Assembly: GCF_036785885.1 (NCBI RefSeq)
Contig: NC_092329.1
Span: 4,464,001-4,528,000 of the forward strand
Direction: 5' to 3'
From: Coffea arabica
Taxonomy: Eukaryota > Streptophyta > Magnoliopsida > Gentianales > Rubiaceae
DNA length: 64,000 nucleotides
This document shows positions 35,995 to 47,639 of this stretch, piece after piece. Every line of letters begins with the position of its first letter. Within the stretch, counting starts at the first letter, position 1. A model generated the notes under the pieces. That model had not been told where the DNA came from. It saw only the letters and a list, made by a program, of their open reading frames with translations, and searched no databases. The translations under genes were made by a program, and so were the position numbers.

Positions 35995-37050
35995 GGAACT
36001 GGTGGTGGGTCCATTGGTGGTAGCTTTAAGAGATTTCAGGTACAACAGCAAGATGGATTATGCATATGATCCGATGATCATGCTGGAGTATGGTACACGT
36101 TCTTGTTTTCTTGTGGGGCCATGTTTGGCATGTCTACTTGTAGTTATGTTTTGGATTCCAAAAATGTTAAACCACACGGTGAGGTTCAATACAGTTGACG
36201 AACAGTGCCAAGCTAAGGATGTGGAGTCCGGAAATTTGCGCAGCAGCAAAAAGATATACTACATCAGTTGGTTCTTTTTTGGGTTGAAAGTTATTTGGAA
36301 AAAATGTTTCGGTACTATTTACTATAGTACCTTTTTTATTGTGATATATGTCGGATAAAAAGATGGTCCAATAATGTATTTTGTGAATAATAATTTTTTT
36401 TTTCTAAATAATATTTTTTGGCGATGCAGAATTTCCTAAGTTTGCCTTCTTGCTGACGGTAGATGGATTTTGAGTGCAAAATATTCTCCAATTACCCGAA
36501 TGTACCATTTAACTTTTTTGGATCCACTTGTATGACTTCTGTAAATGTTTCGGAGGTTTCTTGATTTTAACCTTCACTCCCTGGCTCCAAAAAAAAAAAA
36601 AAAAGAATTTCTCTGCGTGGTTCCCTTATTACTGGTTTGATCATTAGAAACGACAAAAATTTGAGCTGCTGAGTTGAATTCGGGTTGGCTCTTGTTCTTG
36701 ATGCAATCTCAGGAACTATATGTGGCAACTTGCAGTCAACTTTGTCGAATAAACTTGGCTTAATTCTCCATGACGTTAAACTAGGCTGGCCAAATTTCAC
36801 ACCCTGACAAAAAGATTAAACATTCACGGACAAAGGTCCTTGCTTTGTCGATAAACTTGGCTTAATAAACTTCTGCATGTCGAATAAACTTGGGGGTGGG
36901 CGTGATTGGCTACAAATGGACAACCACTTTCCGTTGTAACAGAGCTGTTCGTCGGTAAAATGTAAATGTGGACTTCTTCCGGAGTAACCTGTGACCTATT
37001 ATAGCAGAACTTTTGTTGACTCTGTTTCACAGAAATATCTTCTCATCCTA
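35995..37050. other. Intergenic segment between the tandem peptidase genes
   Basis: Starts with the presumed 3' UTR of copy 1, followed by a decayed MITE (36270-36425) and AT-rich DNA with an A16 run at 36589-36604. The small frames here show no domain. Confidence 0.5.
36270..36425. repeat. Degenerate MITE downstream of peptidase copy 1
   Basis: Contains 'gttatttggaaaaaatg', 'tgtgatatatgtcggataaa' and 'ctaaataatattttttggcg', which match the style of the units at 13310-13740. Its ends are weakly inverted. It may lie within the copy 1 3' UTR. Confidence 0.45.
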
Positions 37051-37600
37051 AAGACTTAGCGGATGTTTCTGAGGACTTCTCCACATTCATGGGCTCCTCG
37101 ATTGACTTCTAAAGGGGGGGCAATAGTCAAGGTGAAGTTGGAGAAGAAAGATGGATATTCAGAGGATGCTAAACAGTGTGATTTTCTACCGGACCCAAAT
37201 ACATTACGTTTGCTTGCTCTACCGTTTTCGCTGCTGAAGGCTTTGCTGCACGCGGAGGAGAAGGAGACGTGAGTTTATCTTCGTTTTAACATTTGTGTTT
37301 CTCATATCGATACTTTGTTTTTTCTTGGTGCAATCTGTTTCCCGTACATGATGGCTGCTTGGTTTATTCCTTACATTCAGAGAGAATTGCCTTTTAAGCA
37401 ATGCAAGATTTTCCAGAATCGAAGTCAAATTCTTCAGAATCAATCAGTACCAGCATTGCAGTCCAAAAAGGTTTCAAGGAAGTTTTGGAAGCCACTGGCA
37501 GCATGGCACTAACACTTGTATCAATTCATTGCTATATTAAACTCCGTTTCCGGCATTCTTTGGACTATTATAACACCTCACTTCAGTTCCCTAAACAAAA
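37051..37600 (+). pseudogene. Decayed exon-like fragment of an unrecognised gene between the tandem peptidases
   Basis: Two stretches look coding by composition. The first reads KDLADVSEDFSTFMGSSIDF to a stop at about 37110, then in the next frame GGAIVKVKLEKKDGYSEDA and LPDPNTLRLLALPFSLLKAL up to a good splice donor ('gagacgtgagttt' near 37270). The second, after a possible acceptor near 37413, reads ISTSIAVQKGFKEVLEATGS and MALTLVSIHCY. The frame change near 37110 and the lack of a start or conserved domain suggest a broken gene. I cannot name the family. It sits just upstream of copy 2, so it may mark the edge of the duplication. Confidence 0.35.
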
Positions 37601-37618
37601 ATGATAATTTTTTAAAAA

Positions 37619-37630
37619 AATATATATATA
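37619..37630 (+). promoter_or_regulatory. Probable TATA box of peptidase copy 2
   Basis: 'aatatatatata' lies about 90-100 bases before the ATG at 37718. Initiation about 30 bases downstream would fall at or beyond the ATG at 37646, which favours 37718 as the real start. Confidence 0.5.
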
Positions 37631-37717
37631 ACATCTCTCACTTCCATGATCAACCCAATTACTAGAAAATCGTACATACTTCTTTGTAGTCTCGACTACC
37701 ATCAGTCTTACAGGCAA

Positions 37718-40700
37718 ATGTCTTCGACAACCCCAGAAAACAGCAATGATGCAAAAATCATTGCACCCTACGGTTCCTGGAAGTCCCCTATCACCTCTGA
37801 CCTGGTCTCCGGCTCTGATAAGTTCCTCTTTGGCATCTCTGTTGACTGCTTCGGCCACCTCTTTTGGGTAGAGTCCCGACCCAACGAATCAGGGTATACA
37901 TCATTCTTCAATCTTTTCTTGAGGTTTATGATTATGGTTTAGTTTTCCAGTGAAGCATTCTCTGCTTGCTTATAAATCACAAAGTTTGAATCCTGATTTC
38001 CTCTTGGTGGTTGGTTGCAGGCGATTGGTGCTGGTTAAGCAAGGAGAAAAAGAAGGGGACGAGCCAATAGATATTACCCCAAAGGAGTTCTGTGTTAGGT
38101 CGGTCACTCATCAGTTGCAAGGAGGAGCCTTTTGTATTTCAGGCGACACATTATTCTTCTCCAATTACAAGGATCAAAGACTCTATAAGCAGTCAATCTC
38201 GTCAAAAGGTAATTTTATTAACCTTTTAATTTTTGCTAGTTACTAGGTTACTCGACTTAGGTTCTTTGGCTAATACGTGTATCTTACAGCTGCTGGTAGA
38301 GTTAAAAAAAAAAAAAAAGAAATTTAAAAAGCTTTTAAAGTGTAGCCTGCTTTGATTTCTTTTTAGCCGTAAGGAAATTTGCAGCTCATCAATTTAAAAC
38401 AATTTTAGGTATCTTAGTGCAGTAAATTTAGTAAATTAAGGAATATTAACTAAGATTTATAGTGCAGTATTCTCATGCTAAATGCATTTAGGTATAGGAC
38501 GATTTATTGTAGCCACCTTTCTGTTGACCTTTTCTTCTTAGTCTCAAGCACTTCTTTGCTGGCAGATTCTACTCCTGTGCCAATTACTCCAGATCATGGC
38601 ACTCCGCTTGTGTCTTATGCGGATGGAGTTTTTGACTCGCGGTTTAATCGTTACATAGCAGTACAAGAAGGTGGATCTGATCACATTCTTGGTTTAAGTT
38701 TGCACTATTACGTTATGTAACTTTGTTTCTCCAATACCAATTTGGCTATTTCAATTTTGTATGCTTGACAGACTGCCGTAAAAGTAGCATGAATTCTATC
38801 ACAACTATAGTATCCATCAATGTTGACAATGAAAGTATCCAAGGTAGGCTTTTAATCCCTTGTTCCTCATAGGTTTTTTCTTGTGTTTTATTTATTTATT
38901 TATTTTTGCATGTGTTGGCAAGTATACTTGTGGAAACAGTGCATTTTATTTGGTTGCACGCTTTTACTCTTGTTTTTGTTAATTATTTATGAAAGATAAT
39001 TCTGTCTGCTTGTATTACATGCTCCACAGACATTGCAGAACCAGAAGCGTTGGTTGCTGGCAGTGATTTTTACGCTTTCCCGCGCATGGATCCAAAAGGA
39101 GAGCGGATGGCCTGGATTCAGTGGAACCATCCTGATATGCCGTGGGACAGATCCGAACTTTGGGTTGGCTATATAGGTGATGAAGGGTACGCATCATAAT
39201 TGCTATCTGTTAGGGGTATTGTGTCAGGTTGGAACTTTTAGATAGGTTATCTGCCTATAACAAGTTGACAATTCTTTTCTGGAGCAGGTTATTTGTAAAA
39301 TGTTCAATTGGTTACCATAAACTTTCCTTTCCATTGAAGTTTCAATTTCCATTGCAGCAATTCTTATTACACTATGTTCTTTCTGTTCTTGTTTGCACAT
39401 GCTAATCCTCTTTGTCTACTTATAATTGCATTTTTTTCTGATCAACTTCTACTCTTGTTTTCCTGGCTCGTGATTTAAATGTTATTTTCTTTGCCTAGGG
39501 AAATGCAGAAAAGAATCTGTGTTGTGGGTGGTGATCAAATGGTTGTGGAATCTCCAACTCAACCTAAGTGGTCTCCTCAAGGTATATGGTGAAATGTGAA
39601 TTGACTTAATTGATTATAGAATGCAAGATCATGTTTATGTGATCACTTTACAATCATCAAACAAAAAACAGCTAGCTTCCCATCCTCTAGTTGTAGCTTG
39701 GTTGAATTTAAGGCAATAAGTGTCCTGATCATTTTATTGGTCATATATAAAACAAAATTGGAGCTTTGGAAACCTTACCGAGTTTTGCCTTTTTCTGAGG
39801 TGGAGGTGTCATTTTCTTTCTTTTATCAAGCAAATCCAAAATGGATTTCTGTGGCTTACATTTGCTGTATTTTCCCTAAAACATCACATAAACTAATTAC
39901 CGACCAAGTGCTCAAGAAATTGGGTGACCCAGAGAATGCTTGCTTATTTTTACATTAATCATAAAACTTTGGATAGAAGCTGTATTTGCTGTTTAGCTTA
40001 CAAGAATGATCGTGCGACACCTACAGTGAGTTTGCGGCACCTGTTGATATTTCCCTGTATGCATGATGATGTTTATGCTGTAATTATATTATCTCGTTGA
40101 GCATATATATACTTATGCTTTATCCTCTTAACTGAATCTAAAATCCTTGGTTCACCTGAAATGACGTTACATTTTTTAAGCTGGTGTTGTATTGCTATGC
40201 TTCAAAATTTTGGTGTTGATTGCTGTGTTTGCTGTTACAGGGGAGCTATTCTTCATCTCTGATAGAGAAACTGGGTTTTGGAATCTTTACAAATGGGTGA
40301 GCTTGTCTAAGAAAGGATCATTGTTGGGATATCCTGGTCATCTCTTGTTTTCTGGTCTCATACGTAGTATATGTTGGCACTTATACCATGTCTTCTTGCT
40401 ACTTGTTAGTTCATAATTATGTTGCATTTGCTTCCTAAATGCACCAAGGAATGCATTATTAGCTTTTTCAAAAAAGGATGATGAACTGGCATATGAAACC
40501 TATCCGTACTCAAGTTACACAGTAAATTTGACGAACCCTAGCTCTAGCACTGGCATCTTGTTAAAAGCTATCAGACATAACAGTTTGTGGCAACTCTTCA
40601 CCTTTTATTTTTTGGGAGGGAGGGGGTGGGTGGCTGTCAGGTGTCAATGGAGTGTGAGAATTAGGGACCTTGAATTTTTTCGTTTTCATTTTTATCAAAG

Positions 40701-43700
40701 AAAATACACCCCGGATGGTGTGTGGGGTTGGCTTTAGTTAACGGACTCTGACTACAATTATGTTTAATTCTTGATGATAGGTGGAATCTACCAATCTGGT
40801 GGTTCCAGTTTTCCAATTGGACGCCGAGTTTGCAAGACCTATGTGGAATTTCGGTATGAACTCATACGACTTTATTGAGGACAAAGATCAGAAAAGCTTA
40901 ATTGCCTGCAGTTACAGGTTCTTCCTGAAATATGGTCTTTATAATCAATTCACTCAACGTGTTATGCTGTTTTTCCAAAAATGTGTTGCTATAAATAGTT
41001 GATGTCAGAATGATGTGCAGCCAAAATGGGAAGTCATATCTTGGTATTCTGGATCCTGTTCAATGCACATTGTCACCGATTGATCTTCCGTTCACAGAAA
41101 TAAGTACTATTGTAAAACCAAATACCCTCTATTTGTTATTTTAAAGTTCTTATTAGCCAATATTGATAGTGCTTGAAAAAGCTATGATACTTATACAGAC
41201 TTCTGGGATTCACTGCCTATATATCGAGGGAGCTTCTGCAGTTGATCCATTGTCAATATCTAAGGTGATATCTTCTCATCTTCCTCCTACTAAAGCCGTT
41301 ATTTCTGTTTTTTCTTCTTCTTGAGTAACTTACTTTATCAATTGCCTTCTTTGGTAAAGGAGAATAATTTTTAGTAGAGATACTTCTAGGGTTTTCATTT
41401 GGGTCTGTGTCATTTTCTTAGATTCTTTACTGGTTGACAGGTGACTTTAGATTATCAGAAATCAAAAGCAGTTGATTTCAGGATTACATGGTCCTCTTCT
41501 CGTATTTGCTCAGCATATAAATCATATTTTAGTATGCCAGAACTGATAGAGTTTCCAACCAGTGTCCCTGGTCTGAGTGCATATGCATACTTCTACCCAC
41601 CGAGCAATCCAATATATCAAGCTAATCGAGAAGAGAAGCCTCCATTACTTTTGAAAAGCCATGGTAAGTTTTGATTCCTTTTACTTTTGTAAAAGGGATT
41701 CTCATAGCCAAAGTATTAAAATTGTTTGGATGACAGATGTCGCTTAACAAGGAATTTGCTGCCTCATTTTCCTTTCTTTTTTCATTCTTTTGAAATGTTT
41801 AATTTATACATGTTGCAAAGTGTCAAGCTTTGCATGTGATATTGCTAACACAACATTCCTGAGGCTGAAAATTAAAAAGAATGTTCCAATAAAAGATTAA
41901 TTCTTTGAGGTTCGATGAATATTACATAAGTCTGTGTACTGGTACTATTTGCTGAGGATCAAGGGGAACTTTGCAGTTGGTTAGGACAGAAAATGACCTG
42001 GAAGGCAAGATGGAATTTGTCCTAGGGGTTTTTTCAAGAGCCTATCACACTTATCACAAATCTGTCCTGTCTCATGTGTGCTTGAGTGATGCAAACTAGG
42101 GTGCATTTCTTTTGTATAGCTGTGCATGCACTAGTTTGCTGAACATGAATGGTTAAATGATCCTCTCCTAATTATGATGCTAGCGCAAACAACTCTGAGG
42201 GAGGATTAATGCTAGCAGCTGGTTAGATTTTAACATTTTGTGAAGTCTAATGAAGCGGTTCAAACATATTGTTTCTGAATTCAGAACATTCATCAGCTTC
42301 AGGAATCTCTTAAGTGTAATTGTAATATATTTTACATTTGGTCTAAACATTGTTTCCCAATGTTGTAGGAGGGCCTACTCTGGAGACACGTGCAATCTTA
42401 AACCTTGGTGTTCAATACTGGACGAGTCGTGGTTGGGCAATTGTGGATGTTAACTATGGTGGAAGTTCTGGTATGTTTGTAATTTTATGTATCAAAATTT
42501 TCAGTATGTTTAGTTTTCAGTAACTGCATAGATTAAAAGCACAGTTATTTCTTCTGCTAAAAAATTTTTACATTTAACATTTGAAGGCTATGGCCGAAGA
42601 TATCGAGAAAGGATATTAGGACAGTGGGGAATAGTTGATGTCAATGATTGTTGCAGTTGTGCAAAATTTTTGGTAAATAGTTTTCCTTTTTTCGCTTAGT
42701 AATAGATCGTAATCACTTTCTGTTTGAGTTGGATAATTTTTGTTTAACTTTCTAGGTGGATAGTGGAAAAGTAGATGGTGAACGGCTTTGTATTACTGGG
42801 GAATCAGCTGGTGGGTACACCACTCTAGCAGCTCTTGCATTCACAGAAACATTTAAAGCTGGAGCTTCCTTGTTTGGTGTGAGTGCTTGATCTACTTCGG
42901 CGTTACGGTGGTTAAAAGCTGAACTTTTTCCTTGTCATGGCTGTTGATGTTTTTGCTTTTTTTTTTTCCGGTTAACTTCTGTACTTGTATATCCTCTTCA
43001 TGTGCTTATATGCTGGCTGCAAGTTGCATGCGGTCTCCTGATTCCTGAACGGTCAGGATGGAGCTTTTTTCGGGCCTCCTTGTATAACTTGCATTATCTG
43101 ACTATACTACCAAAGTATGCTACCAAAATAATCTCTAGGGCCGAATAAACTGCATCATATGTTCAAACATCACGCAAATAGATTATCATTGTGCTTTTTT
43201 GGGTCATAGTGCTTTCAAAGCTTTCTGCTGATTTTTTCTCAGTAACGGTCTTGTATTTAGATTTGGTACAATTTGGTGCTTTTTAACATTCTCTTCATTC
43301 TTGCCTTACCACCAAGCTTGAGTCTGCTGCTTTTCTACATAGTCAATAATAAAAAAAAAAAGGTTTCACGGACTCAGGGATTCATATTCTTAGAAACGAT
43401 AACTTGTTTATTCACATTGTTCAACGTACAGATTGCTGATCTGAATTTGCTGAAGGAAGAAATGCACAAGTTCGAATCGCACTATACCGACAATCTTGTT
43501 GGTAACAACTGTTCTTTGACGCTTTTCTTTTTATGTTACATTTGTTTGGTAATAACTGAGTAACGTTATTTTGGTGAAAGAAGATACGACCATGCAAATT
43601 TTTCCTAGATCTGTTTTCATTTCTTTAGAGTGGATATTGTACAATTTTGCTTAATCGCAAGTCAAGGCAACCTTTTGTGTACTTGCAGGAAGCGGATCTG

Positions 43701-44469
43701 CATACTTTGAGAGATCACCTATAAATTTTGTATATCAATTTTCTTGCCCTGTAATTCTATTTCAAGGATTAGAAGACGAGGTATGCCGACCACTGTTTTC
43801 CTTTTGCTATTTGATTTGGTTCCTGGACAATTTACCTTAAAGCTGTATTCCTGAGGAAGAGTAGAGAGAAAAATGGAAACAATGAAGCATTTGATCACAT
43901 CTCCAGCACCCTGGAAAGTTGTTTGCATAGGCTGGAGTCAAATGTTGACATGCCTTCCCCTTTTGTAGTTATAATATTTCATCTTTTTGGTCTCTGTGGC
44001 TGATAACAGTTAGTTTTAAAGCAGAAAAATAATTAATTTATGGTACATCTTCAATATGACTCTTAAATGACATTAAATTGGACCTCTCTATTCACATTAA
44101 CAAGTATATGGTCTTTAAATCGGCCCAAACGACTTTAGTGAATTCATCATATTGCAGGTTGTCCCTCCTGATCAAGCACGAAGAATCTATACTGCATTGA
44201 AGGAGAAAGGGTTGCCTGTTGCTCTTGTGGAGTACCAGGGAGAAGGGCATGGTTTTCGGAAGGTATGCATCCGAGAAAGGATATTACTTTATTACTGCAG
44301 CAACCACTCTGCAGACTAATAACTACTGATATACAGTACTTCTCATGTTATGCAGGCTGAAACCATCAAGTTTACCCTCGAACAACAAATGGTGTTTCTT
44401 GCCAGGATGGTGGGACATTTCGACGTAGCAGATGAAATCACTCCCATCAGAATTGATAACTTTGACTGA
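37718..44469 (+). CDS. S9-family serine peptidase, tandem copy 2, without transit peptide
   Basis: Eighteen exons give 678 residues: 37718-37893, 38021-38208, 38566-38670, 38772-38843, 39039-39186, 39499-39581, 40241-40296, 40781-40917, 41021-41111, 41199-41264, 41441-41663, 42369-42470, 42587-42672, 42756-42878, 43432-43501, 43689-43780, 44158-44262, 44356-44469. Exons 2-18 have exactly the lengths of copy 1 and the frame is open throughout. The triad is Ser528 (GESAGG), Asp605 (LEDEVVPP) and His637 (GHGF). In exon 17, 30 of 35 residues match copy 1. The start MSSTTPEN aligns with Met60 of copy 1, so the transit peptide is missing and the product is probably cytosolic. An ATG at 37646 would add 24 residues (NPITRK matches NHISRK of copy 1) but sits too close to the TATA box. 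Substrate unknown. Confidence 0.9.
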
Positions 44470-46194
44470 GGAGGCGTCCGTAGTTGATGTTGGAGTCCGC
44501 TATTACGGCTGATACAAACCTGTACTGCACATTTTTTGTATGAAGAATTTTACGCAGCACTGATGATTATTCCGTGCAGCTGGAGTCTGCTATAACTACT
44601 TGTGTTCAGAGCCGCCTGATTCTGATTCATGCACTCGGACGTTACCACCAAGAGCGTGGAAATTTTGGGTGCTCTTCTCGACCAACTATGCCCATAGACC
44701 ATATCCATGATTATTAGTACTTGCTACATTCTTACTTTTCCCCTTTGTTGTCTGTTTGTTGTTTTTCTGTTGTCTGCGAGTAAAATGGCCTACGAACGTG
44801 TTTAGAAGTGGCAGGCAAGGAAATGGCAAAAATGATCATTAAACAATTCAACGTTTCTTGTTTTCATCAGTAGATTTTCATTCTAGCAAAAACGATCATT
44901 CAACTAACTAAAACAACGTATATTTTGTATACTTTTACATTTTATTAATTGAATGACCAAGAATGAACTTCCTAGTTTAGTGACCAAAATATATAGAATC
45001 CGAAGTACTTCAACGACCATTCTTTTGTAGTTTGCTCTAGAAGTACTCAATATGGATGGAGGCCCGAGAAAAGTCAGACTGGAAGAAACTGGAATAAAGA
45101 AATCGGCTTTATCTAGAACATGATCACTACTTTTCTTCACCTGCCATATGGCATACGAATCTGCACGAAGACTGAGAATACTTTGTCCAACATATTTCGT
45201 CGGTATCCAACACCTTTCCTCTTCAGCAACCTGGTAGCAGTATATTTTTTGTTGGCACATGTCCCTGTTGCATATATTTTTGTTGTCTACATCTAATCAA
45301 TTTACGTTGTCTATTGCTATCGTGTACTTGGCAACCATGACGAATATGCCATCGGGACAGTTTTGACTCTCTGGTCTTGGATGATGAGCTATGAGCTATG
45401 AATCTAGATGGTCAATCTTCCCCTGCTAAATAAACATCTCTCCTCCATTTCTATTTTTATTTCTCTCTATTCATGAGACATAAACCATTCCAATGGCTGC
45501 CTTTCCTCTTAATTAAACTAAACCCTTTTCTTTTCCGCTAAAATAAAAGAAGCAAAATAAAAAAAGAAAATTGCTTTCTACCAATTTGTATTCATAAGAA
45601 CTCGAATTCATTTATACTTGCTCATCTTACCATAAAAACGAATGGAGGAATACATAGAATATATAGACTCGTGGAACTCAGATTTCTTTTGGATTCATTG
45701 TGGCAAAATGTTTCGTTCGTGATTCTTCCATATGTGCAATTAACAATTGCTCATTGAACAGATTGAGATAACCTTGGATAAACAGAGAAATGCTCAAATA
45801 TAGTTGTGGCATCCCTCAATTACCTATGTAACAACCACCAGGCAAAACAAAAGGGAAAAAAAAATATAAAAATAGACACAAAAGAAAAAGAACTAAAAAA
45901 AGAAAAAGAAAAAACCAACAACAACAACAACAACAGCAACACTGGTCATGATGGATCTCTCAGAAGGTGAAGAAGTTTTTTTTCTTCTTGTAATTATTGC
46001 ATGAAATTCTTACATAGAGACTAGGTTGTGTAACATGAAGATTTTGATCGAAAGAAACTTTGTGCTTTGATCGTGATTGCACAGACATGAACGGTTCTGT
46101 TCTTCAACGTGTCAAAAAACAAATACAATATCTATCTATACAAGAAAAAGAAAAGAAAAGAAAAGAAATCGATATCTGCAGCTGTGATCAAAAT
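44470..46194. other. Spacer between peptidase copy 2 and the DUF1645 gene
   Basis: Holds the two convergent 3' UTRs. A possible decayed element at about 44825-45040 opens with 'ggcaaaaatgatcattaaac' and closes with 'caacgaccattcttttgtag', a weak inverted pair. The minus frame 44904-45260 overlaps it and shows no domain. A-rich stretches at 45540-45570 and 45855-45915 end in an (AAC)n run. Confidence 0.5.
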
Positions 46195-47334
46195 TCACTT
46201 GTGAGATAATCCAAATCCATTAGCAAGTGCATGAACTGCAGGATTGAATGCAAGTCTTCCCAAAATCCCCTGCTTGTAAGGCAAGAAGGTCTTCTTCTTC
46301 AGATCTTCAGAAACTGCTTTGTTAACAGTATAATGCAATTCGTGAGCAGAAACAGGACTCCTCCTCCTTGATGGAACCAACCCAGAAGGGCTATCAATAC
46401 TCCTCATGCTCGAAGTCCTCACATCTTCACGTCTCCTGACTGCAGCTGTATATTTTTTCAGAGGATCTTTGTCGGCTGCTCTGCCTTCTGATGCGCTTCG
46501 GAATAAGAAAAAGTCTTTGAAATTCCATTTCTTGTACCCTTTTGAAAATGAAGCCAAAGCTGAAGAGGCAAAGTTAGATGCAGTTTTGGTAATGATTGAT
46601 GACTCGCTTCTATTCTGCTGCTGGCTGCTCTGCTCTTCTTGTTCCCAAGGATACCGAGAAACCCTTAAAGGAGAGAGCGATCTTGTTCCTCTTCGGCTCG
46701 ATGATTTCATCCCTGCAGGAGCTCTTTCCCTTCCTCTATCGGCCCTCGGCGATCTTTGACCCGTTGTTTTGGGTGAATGACTAAAAGGGGTGGAGGATTC
46801 TCTCTTGTACCTTGGCGAGAACCCCAACATAATCTTCTTGCGCTGTGATGCCGATACTGGCGATGTTGGGGATAGATTAATTGAGCTTGAGCCACTGATT
46901 CTTGCTGCAGAAGGAAGTTGTAGTCCAGGCGGAGGCTTGAAAGGCTTAATTACTCCGCCATCAAACAGTTCTTCAGCTGACAGAGATGCTGTTTCCAAAT
47001 CATCAAGACCAACATGAAAAGCAAAATCATCATCATGTTTTGTGGCGGCGGCCTTGGGTGGTTTTGGGGTACCAGGCTTTTCTTCCCAGTCAAAAGGCAC
47101 AGCCGCTTCTGAATAAGAGCCTTCTCCATTGCTGATATTCTCGTTGATCCTCAGGAATTCATCAAACTCCCGGTAAAACTGGGAGAGCCGAGATGGGCTG
47201 GCGGGAGCACTGCAGTAGAAATCTCCTCCAAAAGCCTTTGGGGTACAAGGACTGCTGGAATGATGCATTGGAGAAGAACGAGCACTATTGAAATCAAAAT
47301 CCATGTTTTGATGAATTGGCACCACAATTTCCAT
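46195..47334 (-). CDS. DUF1645 family protein
   Basis: 379 residues from Met at 47334 (MEIVVPIHQNMDFDFNSA). The family's landmarks appear in order: SAPASPSRLSQFYREFDEF, VPFDWEEKPGTPK, LKPPPGL-like FKPPPGLQLP, KKWNFKDFFLFRSASEGRA, SPVSAHELHYTVNKAVSEDL and KKTFLPYKQGILGRLAFNPA near the end. The protein is Ser/Arg-rich and low in complexity between motifs. Plant DUF1645 proteins are poorly characterised; some are linked to stress tolerance and growth, possibly in the nucleus, so no function is assigned. The frame stays open upstream of this Met to 47400, but 'ttttccacag' just above it is a good splice acceptor (exon begins at 47379), and a donor at 47468 leaves an 89-bp intron in the leader. Confidence 0.9.
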   Translation of the reverse strand: MEIVVPIHQNMDFDFNSARSSPMHHSSSPCTPKAFGGDFYCSAPASPSRLSQFYREFDEFLRINENISNGEGSYSEAAVPFDWEEKPGTPKPPKAAATKHDDDFAFHVGLDDLETASLSAEELFDGGVIKPFKPPPGLQLPSAARISGSSSINLSPTSPVSASQRKKIMLGFSPRYKRESSTPFSHSPKTTGQRSPRADRGRERAPAGMKSSSRRGTRSLSPLRVSRYPWEQEEQSSQQQNRSESSIITKTASNFASSALASFSKGYKKWNFKDFFLFRSASEGRAADKDPLKKYTAAVRRREDVRTSSMRSIDSPSGLVPSRRRSPVSAHELHYTVNKAVSEDLKKKTFLPYKQGILGRLAFNPAVHALANGFGLSHK

Positions 47335-47525
47335 CTTCTCCACAAACTTCGCCGACACTTTCGGCTGTTTAGGAGTCTCCTGTGGAAAATAGCAAAGCAA
47401 AAATACTAGCAGAGGCAGATGCCTAACAACTCCTTTGGTTCAGCTATAAGAAGGAAGTTGCAGCTTACAAGTAGTATTGGAATAGTAGCGGTAGCAGGAA
47501 AGAAGAGAGAAAGACCAGCCAGATA

Positions 47526-47582
47526 TTATTGACTCGAAGAGGTGTAAGAGGAGGAGGAAGAAGAAGAAGAAGCCGCCGCCAT
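47526..47582 (-). other. Upstream ORF in the DUF1645 leader exon
   Basis: ATG at 47582 opens an 18-codon frame, MAAASSSSSSSSYTSSSQ, that ends at TAA 47528-47526. It lies in the presumed 5' leader exon (ending at 47469) and is in the same frame as the main ORF after splicing, separated from it only by that stop. It could dampen translation of the main ORF. Confidence 0.5.
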
Positions 47583-47639
47583 TTATTACTTTTGTGGTCG
47601 GATGATTCCTTGTCACCTTCTTCTACTTATCGACTTCGA

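Noticed and set aside
44825-45040. Possible Mutator-type MITE downstream of peptidase copy 2
   Set aside because: Inverted ends are weak and I could not find a 9-bp duplication; mentioned only in the spacer note.
46406-46759. 117-codon + frame inside the DUF1645 gene
   Set aside because: Antisense shadow of the DUF1645 coding sequence.
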